Of a DNA stretch of 64,000 bases, positions 37,333 through 49,925 are shown piece after piece (the first letter of the stretch is position 1; every line of letters starts with the position of its first letter). A program made the translations under genes and the position numbers. The DNA comes from Mansonella perstans. Lineage: Eukaryota; Nematoda; Chromadorea; Rhabditida; Onchocercidae. Where the stretch lies: the NCBI GenBank assembly GCA_037074765.1, contig JBAMDO010000018.1, forward strand, positions 388,695 through 452,694. Reading direction: 5' to 3'. The notes beneath the pieces are model-generated. The model made no database searches. It was not told the DNA's origin and worked only from the letters and a program-made list of their open reading frames with translations.

Positions 37333-37854
37333 TGGAAAAGAAATGCATTAAAATCATTTGATAATATATTCCGTAAACAATAAGTAAAATAAGAAATTAA
37401 AAAAAGGTTACGGATAAACCGGAAAGCTCAAACAAATCGGAAAAACGGGAGTGGTGGTTCAATTAGCGAAATCACTAATCGTTGAGATTTCATTTTTGCT
37501 GCTTCTCATTTGAAATAGTTTGTGAGAGAGATAGAGAGAAGTTAAAAATAGAATTACTATAGCAATTAAGTAAACAAAGAAAATAGTAAATTGCAGTAGT
37601 GAGATAATAAGATGAAAGTTTGAAATGATTAATAAATTTTTTTCGTTTAATTAAAAATTCCTAATAAATTGTTGAAGAGATGTTAGAGATTGAGAGTACG
37701 AGAGATGAATGTTTTAGAAGAGATAAACTAGAGATTGAGAATGATTAGAAAAGTGAAAGAAAAAAGAATTGTTGATCATTGATAGCAGTGAGTTAGAAAA
37801 TGCAATCTTAGCTTAGACTTAGTCTTTATTATCCCTGAGGGTATGATGTTGCTT

Positions 37855-37923
37855 ATCTTTGCTATCCGCGGATTATCATCTTTGCTACCCGCGGGTTATC
37901 ATCTTTGCTACCCGCGGGTTATC
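37855..37923. repeat. Three head-to-tail 23-bp units with a GC-rich palindrome
   Basis: Exactly three 23-base units. Units 2 and 3 are identical and carry the palindrome ACCCGCGGGT; unit 1 differs at two bases (ATCCGCGGAT, still a palindrome). A partial fourth unit follows (TATGCTACC). It lies in an AT-rich divergent promoter region. Confidence 0.95.
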
Positions 37924-38524
37924 TATGCTACCTGGAATTAATGTTAGGAGAGGAATAAGTGTTTATTGATATTTTATTGACATTCCACTGCTTTTTATCA
38001 TATACAACCTTAAATTACTTATAATCTGTGTAAAATGTAAATAACTTAAAGTTATATATGAAGTTGTAATAAGGTATGTTTATTACATAATATATATATT
38101 ATTAAATTACTTTTTAAAAGATCCAAGTAATGTTTGACAAATCAGTTTATTAAATTAATGGACTATATTATTAAGTTACTTTTTCAAAAAAATTTTGAAA
38201 TCAGTTCATTAAATTAAAAAAAAATTTTATTATTGGTATTTTTTTTTCTGTTGGTTTTAAAATTTCAACTAATTTTTTATGCTAACATACTAATGTATTA
38301 TTTTATATCATACTACCTTTTTGACAGATTTTATGTTTAAATTATAATAAGCAATAAGCTTAAACATTTAGAAAGATGATAAATTGATAGAGCTACAAGT
38401 TGAAATTCTCTCCTGGTCCTAAGCAAACACCTATTTTTCTTGGATATTGCTCAAATTTAATATGTGATAAAAATAGATAATGAAATGGTTATTAACTTTT
38501 AAAGTTTTTTTTTTTTTTTTTTTA

Positions 38525-38527
38525 CAG
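38525..38527 (+). promoter_or_regulatory. Candidate spliced-leader acceptor for UBE2F
   Basis: A run of about 19 T followed by ACAG ends 12 nt before the ATG. No upstream coding exon is required, so it is likely a trans-splice or 5' UTR acceptor. Confidence 0.5.
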
Positions 38528-38539
38528 GTGGTTAGTGTA

Positions 38540-40637
38540 ATGTTGAATCTTCAAAAACGAATCAATGGTGTCGATGAAGAAAAAACATATTTGGGTACAC
38601 GAATATCCATTCGAGACAAATTACTATCGCAAGGTTTATATTGTCTTTTTATCGATACTGCTCATATTTTAATTTATTTTAAAAATATGGTAAATGTTAA
38701 CAGTAGTTTGTGTATGTATGTGTATAGTTGTACTGGAAACATATTTTATTTAATATAAAAAAAAAAGCATTCATTAATATTTAGCTAATCTATAGAGAAA
38801 TGAGCAAATGATGATTTGAAAAATTTTACCTTGTCAGTTTTATAAGATCTATGCCGAGTTGTCTTTTTATTGATTTGAAATGTTTAATTTTAAGATTAAT
38901 TTTAAGACTTTAGCATGAACATATACAATGCTTCTGAACTCTCATTATCAAGGAGTTAATCATTGCATTAATAATAATTGTTAAATGGATACCTTACATG
39001 ATATTTGTTGTTGATTTTATTGTAGAAATTTCTCTTTTAGAAATAAAAGAGCTTGAATCAAGTCTTAAAAAAGTGCCTTCATGTAAGTTGCATTTTCCAT
39101 CAACATCTGCACTACATAATATGGAACTCACCGTTTCACCAGTTGAAGGAATTTATAAGGTATGTTATTTATGGATTAAAATAATGTGATATTGGATGAT
39201 GTTCTTCGTAGTTTAGATATGATTTATAGAAATGATGTTATGTGATACAGAACATTTATTTATAAGCAAAAAAATGATTTCATTGTTGATTAATATTTTA
39301 TTATTGATTAACAAACATTTCGCTAAACGATTCGACAAATTTTTAATTAATGAAATTTGAAAGCTCATGTTAAACAATTAAGCATAATTTCAGGGTGGAA
39401 TATTCAAGTTTACTATATCAGTCCCACCGGAATATAACAATGTACCACCTATAGTGAAGTGTGTAACACGTGTGTGGCATCCAAATATAACTGAGGAAGG
39501 CTCTATATGTTTGTCATTATTGCGACAAAACAGTCTTGATGGTTATGGTATGTACCTAGATTATCCTGACGTAAAAATAAACATTTAAGACTTGATAACA
39601 TGCAATTGATTTTTGGTGAATATTTATATCAAATTTATCCAGGGAATTTAAGTATTATATATTTTTTGCCTAATTTTTGCTTATGTATTTGAATGAAAAG
39701 ATTGTGCTGGGAAAGAAAAATTGCAAAAGTACGGTAATTTATGATTCTCTTGAAGCTTTTTTTTTTTGATTTCAGGTTGGATGCCAACTCGTAGATTGAT
39801 CGATGTTGTTCTTGGCTTGGATAGTCTTTTCACTGATCTTATCGATTTTGATGACGCTCTCAATGCAACAGCCGCCCAACAATGGTCTACCAATAAGGTA
39901 GTTTCACTTCGATAGTATCAGTTTCATAACTTTTTTTTTTCAAAATTTAATTCAATCTGACACAATTTCCTTATTTTATAGGCTATTTTATAGCATTAAT
40001 ATAATTTAAATGTAAACTTCAAACTGTTAAAGTCGAAATAAATTCTGAATCACTGATTTATATATTTTTAAAACCGATGGAATTAATTTGGTTCACTGGC
40101 AATACGATGGGCATTTCATAAATCAGCTAAGGATTGCATTTTATTTTGCACTGCTGTCTATTCTTCTATTCCGTGTTGTAAATTCCCTCCTCTCACCCCC
40201 TACAAATAGATAGTACATGGAATTAATAAGATGAAGTAATAAGAAATAAAGAAAATAAGTAAAATTTCTCAAAGAAGTTTTACCTTTCCAGCTTGAAAAA
40301 AAATTGTAAACACTGAAGGTTTTCATACATCAACCTGCTAAATTAAAGGGAGAAAATGGCATTTGACACAAACATGTAAATTAGTGCAATTCTGTTGCAG
40401 AATTTTTTATTATAAGTTATTAATATGAATGAAATCATTCTGTATTTCTTCTGATACAAGACCCCAACTACTTAAAGGAGTAGTTTTCTTCATCTTCTTC
40501 ACAGTGAGTTTTTTTTTCCAATATCCGTTTTCCATACCTTACTTGCACCTTAAAATTATCCTCTTTCTTCAATTATTGTATTTCAGGATGCATACATTGC
40601 CAAAGTACGTGATTACATTGTGCGCTTTTGTCGGTGA
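38540..40637 (+). CDS. UBE2F: NEDD8-conjugating E2 enzyme UBE2F, 179 aa
   Basis: Exons: 38540-38633, 39041-39159, 39394-39547, 39776-39897, 40587-40637 (540 nt). UBE2F takes NEDD8 from the UBA3/NAE1 E1 and, with RBX2, loads it on CUL5. Residues 1-31 form the family's Met-Leu-starting extension (MLNLQKR, then [11 protein letters not shown]); the UBC fold follows. The HPN motif is at 100-102 (WHPNITEEG) and the catalytic Cys is Cys110 in [28 protein letters not shown] and the ending DYIVRFCR match the family, as does the length (human 185 aa). The pattern [13 protein letters not shown] separates it from UBE2M/UBC12. For exon 2, the inner TTTTAG acceptor was chosen over an upstream TTGTAG because only it gives phase-correct QEIKELE. 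Confidence 0.95.
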
Positions 40638-41880
40638 AAGAAGACTGGAAACAAAGAGGATTTTATACAAATTTCGAAAACATGATAATTGTGTTTTGGC
40701 ACTGTAATGCGGTAATTAATCGAAACGAAAATGTTTTTTATAAGGAATTTGAAATTTTGTATTCGATGACATTTTGCTACGAGCAACGTTATGAATCTAT
40801 ATTCATGTATATTTTAATATTTTGTGGTTGTTTTCAAAATTTTCAATATTTTGCACAATATTTGATGAGTAACTTGCTAAGCTAATAGTGATTGACATAA
40901 ATTATGCGTTTGCTAATGATGCTTTTTATTGGCTTAATTTTCTTTTGCTTTCAAAGCAGAATTTTATGTAATCGGAAAATTTACCGTTTGGCTTTTGTTT
41001 AGTATTCTTCTGAAAAGAGATTATTTTTGGTGTCTTTCAGATTGCACATTTATTTTTTTATAAGCTAGTTTGCTGTTTGTAGCATAGCCAATTTATTTGG
41101 CCGTAGATTTGAGCTTAAAATAAATTTTATTGGGAATATTTTATGTAGCAAGTAATTACGAGAAATTAGAAGTTGTTGAGTGGTGACGAACAATACTGCA
41201 GTCAGTCTTAGCAGTTTATCCAAACTCTCGTAATTCCTGTTTTAATTTTTACAATTAATAGTTTGTAACTCCATTGAATTTAGTACTATTTAAAGTTAGT
41301 GAATGCGCGTGAAGAGAGAATAAAATTTAACTTTATCATTGAAAGTTCAGTTATAAGTTTTTTACATTAGATTTACCTATCTACGTAACATAGCTTTATG
41401 GATTATTCTCGATCAGATTCAAAGATTCATCATCACTTCTTGTTCAGAGAATTCTCAAAAACAAACATGAATCATCGCTTTAGATAGACTGTAATCATCG
41501 TATTATTTTGTCATCAGTATATTTCGAAAATATGTCAATCATTGTCAGGTCATTCATTGAAATTATTTCCAATTCATTATCATTATATATACCTCGTAAG
41601 GTATGGATCTGAAAGGATAACTTGAAGAATATATTATTTATTTCTCTTTAAATTATCTAGTGAAGTGATTGCAGCAGTTAATTTTGTTTGGTAAAGAAGA
41701 AAAAAGTAGGACGATTGCAACGTTATAGTAATTTTCAGGAGTCATATTTTTTTTTTTTTGGCACAAGCAAATCGCAATTACCGATACGTCGAATTTTCAG
41801 GAAAGGCATATTTTTCAATTACCAAAGATTATATTTACTGAAATTTGTTTTTTTTTTTTAAAATCGCTTCATGTGAAGTA
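40638..41880. other. Intergenic, UBE2F 3' flank and transthyretin-like gene upstream region
   Basis: AT-rich. A possible polyadenylation hexamer AATAAA occurs near 41,119. Open frames at 40,628-40,885 and 40,429-40,707 are read-through of the UBE2F last exon in other frames. No other gene is seen. Confidence 0.5.
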
Positions 41881-42826
41881 ATGGATGATCATGTAATAGC
41901 AGCATTTCTACTTATGCTTTTATCACTAAGGCAAATTTACGGTAAAACGGAATGTATGCAAGTTGTTGGTACTCTTGTTTGTCCACAAAAACCTATGCTA
42001 GCCGGAAATGTGCAGATTGATTTGAAGGACGATGACTGTACGAATTTTCAATTGCAGCATAAAATTCATCATTTCATATATTAAATGCTTAATTATTATG
42101 AACTTAATTAATAACTACAGTATCAGATATAGATAAAGTTAATTGAAGAGTATGCGTTCTGAAGAGATTTTTTCTTGAAAACATCGCAATCAATGCTCAG
42201 ATACAGTAGTCATATCAAGTTTTCTGTAAAGACTAAAACTTAAAGTCAACAGTGAACTCAAAGAACGCTAGAATTATTTATTTAACCTTTTTAGTCATAA
42301 AATAGCTAATGCCTTAAATTGTTGCATTGGGATAATTGCATTGGCTATTTCAGTCAAGTAGTTTTTTTTTATCACCTTAATTATCTATTAGTTTTGTTCA
42401 ATTATTAATTAACATTGCTGATTTTTTGAAATTATTTTTTCCCACATAATATTCTTAAGTATTTCACATAATTTAAACATTTTCCAAAAATTATTACACT
42501 ATTATTAAAATATCACTATTGAGTTAATTAACTAATTAATTTTATGTGACCTCTTTGCAGCACTACCATTGGAGGTAAATGATCAGATGGGACGAACTTG
42601 GTCCAAATCTAATGGTTCATTTATGATTTCTGGTTGTGGAAGTGATTTTGGTCCATTCAATGCACCAGATCCATACATTATTATTGAGCACAAATGTCCC
42701 TCTGTTTTACGCTCAGTGATAGGAAATAATGGTTCAACAAGAAAGACTCAATTTGCATTAGCCAAAAAATTTATGCCAGAAATCCTGAATGTTGGTAAAA
42801 TTTTCCTGGATGATTCAGATTTATAA
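41881..42826 (+). CDS. Secreted transthyretin-like (TTL/TTR family) protein, 140 aa
   Basis: Exons 41881-42037 and 42561-42826 join in phase 1. Residues 1-21 form a signal peptide (AAFLLMLLSLRQIYG core). The mature protein has the nematode TTL pattern: TECMQVVGTLVCPQKPMLAGN, LPLEVNDQMGRTW, then SGCGSDFGPFNAPDPYIIIEHKC. Cysteines flank these motifs as in the family. TTL proteins are abundant nematode-specific secreted proteins with a transthyretin-like beta-sandwich. One member (TTR-52) bridges apoptotic cells to the engulfment receptor, and filarial members occur in excretory-secretory products. The role of this member is unknown. A 523-bp intron separates the exons. I start at ATG 41,881; the open frame extends 12 codons upstream without a Met. 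Confidence 0.93.
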
Positions 42827-44106
42827 AATTGAATTGCATTATATTTTACCTAGCAAAATAATGTTGCTTTTAATTTATTAATTAAAGAATGCAAAAAATT
42901 TGTAGAAGTTATATCAATATATAAAATGTTTCTTTTCTATTTATTTTCTGCTACATGAAAAATACTGAATGTTGCTGTGGAATTTCCGGAACGGAAAAGT
43001 AAAGAAATGCAATGTAAATAAAAAACTAAGAAAAAAAGGAAAGAAAAAGAAAACATAGAAGAGGTAGAGAGTAATTAAATGGAGAATTTCATTAATTTCA
43101 TCATGGAAATATCCACACACTTTTAGCTTATTTGTAAAATTTTTTTTTTGTAACATTTATTTGCTGTACATTTCATTTTGCATTTATTCATTTCAATAAA
43201 TTTGTCATAATCCTCTTTGAAATAATTGATCCGGAATTTTTGTAAGTATCAGTTAAAGATGGCAATTAAGTTCGTCTATTTGCAGCAGTATTTTTGTAAC
43301 CGGAATTTTAATACTAATGCTCACGAATTGAACACTCTTTTAGACCCATGTTGATTGTAATGAATTTAAAAAAAAAAAAAGAATGAAGAAAGCATGCTGA
43401 GGATATTTAAGATATAAATTGAAGAAATTTACATATGCAACAGATATTTCTATTCTTCATCTAAACACATCCATTGCAGATATATTTGTTTCGTTCCATA
43501 ATTATAATAATTCGAATAGATGTATTTCAATTCAAATTATATATCCTAAATTTCGAAGTGAAATTTGTTTCGTTTCATAATTATAATAATTCGAATAAAT
43601 GTATTTCAATCAAAGTGAAAGGAGGAAAAAAAAGACAGACTTTGAGACTGTAACTAACTTCTATATTATCAATTGTGTGAATTATTTACACAATTTATTA
43701 TGGTATTTATTGATTTGGTGAAGTATTCCCCGTAGACTAAATGAGAAATTTCCAGTTATATCATTTGTTATTATTTAAATGTTGTCATGAATACATAGAA
43801 GGATAAAATAACGGGAAATGGAAAACTGGTTATAATTTGCGAGAAATATTGGAAAAGAACAGTGGAAAAATATTTTGTTAATCCGAAAGCTATAATCTAG
43901 ATTGTTCAATTATTATTATACTACAGTAAATAAAGGCTTAAATAACTTTATAAACGTACATGAAACTATTATTATAATCATTAAGTAATGTATTCCTTCT
44001 TCTTCCTGTCTCTATAATAACATACAAACAAACCATCAGTCAGCACATCACTACTCTGCATCATTCTGTCATAATTATCATTTAAATTATCCTGAAATTT
44101 CACAAA
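42827..44106. other. Intergenic, transthyretin-like gene to astacin gene
   Basis: AT-rich, with a 79-bp tandem duplication at 43,485-43,615. The minus-strand open frame at 42,941-43,156 is low-complexity (Phe/Leu-rich) and was not accepted. Confidence 0.5.
43485..43615. repeat. 79-bp tandem duplication (second copy partial)
   Basis: TTTGTTTCGTT(C/T)CATAATTATAATAATTCGAATA(G/A)ATGTATTTCAAT recurs exactly 79 bases later. The copies differ by few substitutions, so the event looks recent. Positions 43,485-43,563 and 43,564-43,615. Confidence 0.9.
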
Positions 44107-46279
44107 ATGTACTGCTCCTTATCCAGGCTTCCTGCCACAACAATCCATATCTTATTATCACCATCCAGGATAATACTATTATTGTTACCAATTGTTTCAG
44201 TTGCATTAACAAATAAGCAACAATTTTTGAATTCAATAGATTTCTTTAATGCAAATTTTGTTAATATCAATCAACCACTTCGAATTTCCTCTAACGATCA
44301 GCATTTCGCACGAAAGGTTTGACAAAAAAAAGTTTCAAATTCATTGAAATTAATTTTTATATATTGAGATTTTGTCATATATGAATATTATTATCTTATA
44401 GATAAAGTATGAGTAAATAATAAATGATAATCATTGATAAATAGATCCTTTCCTGAATCTTGCATTTTTTTCCAGAGGAGAAAACGTGGCTCAGCAGTAC
44501 TTTTTGAAAGTGATAAATGGCCATATGGACGTATTCCATATGTTATTTCGTCCACTTATTGTAAGCTTATCAGCTGTATCAGTGCCAACTGATAATGTGT
44601 ATTCGCTAATTAACATATAGTTACACCATTAATTAACGCTCTTCAAATCCTTTGCTTCAAAATTGAAATCATTTATCAGTTGAGACGTCGGAAAGAAACA
44701 TCCAATTATTTATTTTCTTGACCATTTCAGGAAGAATACCTAAGGAGCAAAAACTAATTTCTAATTTTAAAAATAGAAAAAGTTGAATTTTAAAAAATTC
44801 GGATTGAGAATGGAGAAAATTGGAACAATAAAAATTATAAAATCTGGAATGTTTCATTTTTTAAAGATACAAAAGAAAAAAAGTGATCTATAAAATAAAA
44901 CTATATCTATAAAATCTTAGTAAAAAAAAGGAAGGAAGAAAAAATTCAATGATTTTTGCTAAATTTTAATAAATTCTTTTTTTTTAACAGCTCTCTACCA
45001 GCGTGCTATAATTGCTCGTGCAATAGCCACTTACGCTGCACGAACATGCATTCGTTTCATTCCTCGACAATTGTTTGATCGGGATTATATTATTATCTCA
45101 AAAAATAATGGGTAATAAAATTTATGATTCTTGTAAAAGATTACTTGTAATTAATCAATAAATTATTAATAAGTACTTAAATTAAATTAAATGGAAAGAT
45201 TTGACGACTATTTGATGAATATATATATATATATATATATACATATATATATCGGTTATTTCTGTTAGATATTTACTGTTCACTCTAAAATCTATTTAGC
45301 TATCAGAAATCTTATCACTTCTTGAGCTAGTACTTCAAACTATATTCATACAATTATATTTCTAATATATAATCAAATGAATGAATCTCTGCAAATTGTA
45401 GATGCTTTGCTGATTTTGCTCATATTGGAGGTCCACAACAAGTATCATTGGATGATGGATGTCTTACCTATGCAACGGTTATTCATGAATTGATGCATGT
45501 GATCGGTTTCATCCATGAGCATCAACGCAATGATCGCGATTATTTCGTAAACATTTTATGGCAAAATATTTTACCAGGCAAGTCTTTTTTTCCCAACAAT
45601 ATTACCGAAGTTTATTCCTTCAAAGTTCCATATTTTTAATAATTATTTCCCGTGGATTTCTTCACTTAGTAGCCTGTCGAAATTTCTGAAGAACTCTATT
45701 TTATTCTTTTTAATCTTTATGAACTTTTCCCTATGTACAGTGTACAAAGACTTCTCTTTGTTAATAAATTTTTTTCTGAAATTTCGGGTTACAAATGAAT
45801 ATCTGACATCGATTTGATGGAGAACATTTGATTAGATTTGAGAATTCAATTATGTGAATGAAATGAGAAAAAGGTGAAAATCACTATCACGACCATAAAA
45901 TACATCCACTATATTAAAATAAAGACCAACTTATACTTCGAGTGAATTCATAATACATTGCTTGCCACAAGGAATCGATATGTTTCGCTGTTCTGAAAAT
46001 AATATACAAAGATTTGCAAATATTTCGTTGAATGAAATTATTCTTCTCTTTTTTTCAGGTGCTCACATCGATTTTGAAAAGCTGACTTCAGTAAAACTAT
46101 CATATTATGGTGAACGTTACGATTACTCCTCTATCATGCATTACGAATCAACGGAAGGCAGTCGTAATGGGAGAAATACAATTGAAGCGAAAATTCAAGC
46201 AATTACCCCACTGATGGGTAAAAGTGCTGATTTTTCATTGAGTGATATTAATAGAATTAACCGAGCTTATAAATGTTAG
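44107..46279 (+). CDS. Astacin-family zinc metalloprotease (nematode astacin), 270 aa
   Basis: Exons: 44107-44316, 44476-44560, 44991-45111, 45402-45577, 46059-46279 (813 nt). The predicted secreted protease has an N-terminal hydrophobic signal ([13 protein letters not shown], about residues 22-34), a prodomain, and a basic furin-like site (ARKRRKR, residues 68-74) before the mature [18 protein letters not shown]. The zinc signature [13 protein letters not shown] gives ligands His167, His171 and His177 and catalytic Glu168. The Met-turn SIMHY has Met224 and Tyr226. Cysteines 118, 140, 159 and 270 fit the two astacin disulfides. The protein stops right after the catalytic domain, with no EGF, CUB or ShK module, a minimal NAS-type layout. 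Intron 4 must use a GC donor (CCAG|GCAAGT) to yield [12 protein letters not shown]. Likely roles in this family are moulting, digestion or tissue invasion; this one is untested. Confidence 0.93.
45222..45251. repeat. (TA)n microsatellite in an astacin intron
   Basis: A pure TA run is interrupted once by a C. It lies inside intron 3 of the astacin gene. Confidence 0.9.
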
Positions 46280-46738
46280 AATTTCTTTTTGCATGCTGAG
46301 ATTATCCTTAGATCTCACTAACGATACCCTATTTTCCGTAAAACTTAGTGGAAAGCGGAATAAGAGTAGTAAGAAATGTATGCTTTTTTTACTAATATCA
46401 AAACATGGCAACAACTTGGTTATTCCTCATTTTCGAAATCTCAAATCACCACGAAGGCAAGACAAAAAAAGATACAACGCTTACTTTCACTGTTTTTTTT
46501 TTCCTTCTTTTTATCTCAATTCAATATCTGATTCAAATCAAACTATGATTCGAGATGACGAAAACATACTAAATATTGGAAAACTACAACAATATTAGTA
46601 CAGAAAACTCATTTAATCAGTGCAGCTTCGTGATGCCTTCAGCATCAGAAATCACAGAAAAAAAATCATCAATCACAGAAAAAAAAATAGCATAAATATA
46701 AAATAATCACTGTACCGTACCAAATACAAGTAAATTAT

Positions 46739-47910
46739 TCAGTCAGTTGTAGACTTCGAAAACTGAACACGTTCCACTTTTACCTGATCGTCAACTAATC
46801 GATAAAGATACGTAATTAGCGTTCCTATTTGTACGTCCAATAATGCAAATGATGGTATGACATCACTGAAAGACTAATTTTAATAGAAGTTGAACGATTA
46901 GAACAAAGACTGACCGCTGTACTTTTAAGTCACATTATTTAAACTTCCTCGCCATCATATTTCGTTTAAAATTTGCTAAAAAATTTGTATATATAAATTC
47001 TTCAGCAGTACCTTTTTATTGGTGAGAAAGCTCCGGTTGCAGAGCCGGGATTCACATAAAATCGACCCTCATGTTGTAAAGTTTGACATTCATGTGTATG
47101 TCCGGTTATCAGAACATCCACATCCAATTGTCGTGCTAACATTTCTAACCTCTAAAAATTATATCGACTTTCATAATATATCCAGAACCTTTCGTTTTTC
47201 CAAGTACTCCAGACAATAAAAGTTAAAATATAGAAATAAATTTGTGAAATACGTTACTTTTTTATCACCCCACGGTACAATTTGATGACCGTGACATAAG
47301 CCAATTCGAAATTGCCCAACTGTTATAACTTTATTATCCGGATAATTCGATAAAACATCATCGAAATCACCACGAACCTGAAATAATCTTTCTTCAAGTA
47401 TTGCATTTGACGAATATTCAATTTAGCGTCTCCCATGTAGACAGTACAACTTTGCATTGAAGACGTTAACAAACTATTTCTTCCTTAGTTTTAACTGTAG
47501 TTTTTTTTTTCCAGTACCAATAAGAAATTAAATGGATACGAAGTAAAAAATCTCCAAAACTTAACAAAGAAAAAAAATTGCAATAAACATTAAAATTTTC
47601 TAAAAAATTCTGAAACTCACTACATGCACATCAGATGCCAAAGATTTCAGGTAATCGAACGTTTCACGTGTACACAAATTACCCGTACATAAAACATGTT
47701 GCATTTTATTTGGTACCAATAATTTACGAAATTTCGATGGTAAATTATGACTTCGATGTGGTATATGAAAATCACCAATAACAAGGACTAACTGAAAAAA
47801 AAAAAAAAAAAAAAGCAAATGAAACAGGTTTAGCTTTGAATTAATTTGCAAAGAAATATTTGATAAAAAATTAGCTAAAAAAAGAATTAAACAAAAAATA
47901 AACAAACCAT
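46739..47910 (-). CDS. VPS29: Retromer subunit VPS29, 186 aa
   Basis: Exons: 47908-47910, 47621-47791, 47258-47377, 47012-47151, 46739-46865 (561 nt). VPS29 binds VPS35 in retromer on endosomes and has a metallophosphoesterase fold. Fold motifs are present: [35 protein letters not shown] and ITGHTHE, then [12 protein letters not shown] and [10 protein letters not shown]. Length matches the family. The first coding exon holds only the initiator ATG, followed by a GTTTGT donor; exon 2 starts LVLVIGDF. The Met-Leu start fits other nematode VPS29 proteins. The astacin gene is tail-to-tail with it, with only about 460 bases between stop codons, so their 3' UTRs are close or overlap. Confidence 0.95.
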
Positions 47911-49539
47911 AATTTCGATCGATCAAAATTGAAGTAATTTCAAACAAAATCAAACAAAAGTTCAGTTCTTTTACAACTTTATCAACTTTTCAAGCAATAG
48001 GAAGAACGCAAACATTGAAATCCTGAAATTGAAGAAAATTCCAACAATTGAAATTTTGAAATTAATTTTTTACAAAAATTTTCTCATAAATTTTCTTCCA
48101 TCGCACATAATTAAAACAAATTAATTGCTGTGTCCTTTCACAAATTCTTCATAGTTATCGTATCCAAGTTGCTGGTGGTAAAAACCAGACAATAAAAAGC
48201 AACTCAAAATTAAATATCCATCAAATACTTCAGGAATTCTTGATCAGATCAATCCTGATCAGTTTATGCCATAAATAATAACATTTCAGAAATACCTGAT
48301 TATGTATCGTTCATACTACATTTACAAAACATTTTTCCTACAACAAATTTTCATAGTTTCTCTTCCATACTTTCCTGATCATATAATAGGTATAGTTGCA
48401 TTGACTTTTCATTTTTAGGCTCATTATCAATTTCTAAACTATCAAGAAAGGCTTATTCCTTAAGTAAGCTTATTCCTTTACTTATAATTTGGAGTTATTT
48501 CTTTACATAATTTTTTTTTTTTTTAAAGATTTTTCATAGTTTTTCTGCTACCATTTGAGGTCATTTACTTAAATAATTTCTATCTAAATCTTCTCAGGTA
48601 ACACTGACCTTTCAACATTATATTGATGGGCATTTGCTTGGCTTACTCTACATAATTTGTGCCATCCTCTAATTTTTCATATCCAAATAATTATAGATAT
48701 GATCGTCATTAACAATAAATCCATCCATCTTTTCCGCTACATACAAATCTCATTCCATACCATCAACTTATCTAAGCAGTCCCATCGAGAAATCCCGGTA
48801 ATTCCCGAAACAATCTCAATAATTTATCAACCAGTCTTTCATTTATTTCACATAAATATCTTTTGCAAAGAGGATGTGAAACATTCGAAGAAATATCATG
48901 TGACAGAGAGAGTAAGTGGAAAAATGAATGATTTTACAGGAGTGACAGAACGTTAGAGTGATTGTTGAAAATTTTCATTGAATAAGAGAGTGAAAGAAAC
49001 AGTGCAACAGTACTAATTGAGAATGGAGCCGATTAACCGATCATCCATAGGTCAAAGGTCAAGCAGTAATTTTAATGAATTGTTTACATTGTTACAAAGA
49101 GACAAAAAGATCACGGCTTTTTTTGATGTATAAAGGATGGATTTGTTAGATTTTGCTTGATAAAAAATTGTTATGGAGAAGTGAAAGGTAATAGGAAAAG
49201 GTCAGAGGTGAAAGGGTAATCTATTTAACCTGATTCATCATAATTATTTGGGGTACCTTTGATCTTCCATTAGCAGCAAATCTTCCAGTAGCTTTACTTT
49301 TCATTAGCCTTATAACCTTCCCTTTTAGTATGATTTATATGATTTATCCTCACATTTCCAGTTAGTACCATAATTCACGTACGCATTCCATGGTTACGTA
49401 TTTTATTATAAGCATAACATATGCTAAACATATGCGTTAATTCTTTCCTTTTTTGATTACATTTATATAAGCAAATGAGAAATTTTTAATTGCTTCTGAC
49501 GTCAAGAAATATTGATAATAGTTTGGTAACAAGCGATGC

Positions 49540-49717
49540 ATCTATGCATGCATTAGCTTGTTACGCATATATCACGTGCAGCAGCGCTAAATGTAGTGCA
49601 AACTTTACATCTATGATGTATAGCGTTTGGTGTATCTATGCATGCTTTTGCTTGTTATGCGTGTGCATCACGTGGCAGCGCTAAACGCAGCGCAAACTTC
49701 ACATCTATGTTGTATGG
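49540..49717. repeat. Two tandem copies of a 94-bp GC-richer unit
   Basis: Copy 1 (49,540-49,633) and copy 2 (49,634-49,717) both read ATCTATGCATGC, GCTTGTTA, ATCACGTG, CAGCGCTAAA, GCAAACTT and ACATCTATG in the same order. Copy 2 is a little shorter. The unit includes the E-box-like palindrome CACGTG and the palindrome AGCGCT. Confidence 0.88.
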
Positions 49718-49882
49718 CGGCAGACGGCGGCGGCTCTGTTTCACTGGTAGTGCAGTATTGCAGGCAGTATTGTTTGTTGTTATAAAGGGGAGCGACGCAC
49801 GTGGTACGTTTTTGATTATAAACGAGAGTTGAAATAGAAGAGAGATTGGCTCATTGGGTGGAATAATGTAATGCCAATTGGA

Positions 49883-49925
49883 CATGGGCGTGGGTATTTC
49901 CACGGACATAGGAACCCCGCCCATG
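49883..49925. other. Strong GC-rich hairpin
   Basis: CATGGGCG pairs with CGCCCATG, GGG with CCC and TTCC with GGAA, separated by small bulges (T and TAT), around a 9-base loop (ACGGACATA): 15 base pairs in all. An imperfect direct repeat (ATGCAACGGG and ATGCTACGGG) follows directly. It might be a structured RNA, a transposon terminal element or a regulatory site. No gene class was recognised. Confidence 0.6.

Larger units (their letters stand above)
37333..38527. other. Intergenic between the 83-aa gene and UBE2F
   Basis: Divergent intergenic region, AT- and GA-rich, containing the exact 23-bp triplet repeat with CCGCGG at 37,855-37,923. No ORF was supported. It must hold the promoters of both flanking genes. 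No named element was recognised. Confidence 0.5.

Noticed and set aside
46242..46598. 118-codon open frame overlapping the astacin stop
   Set aside because: Different frame of the last astacin exon continuing into its 3' UTR; no homology.
48657..48956. 99-codon plus-strand open frame
   Set aside because: His/Ile-rich with no splice context or family match; likely chance in AT-rich DNA.
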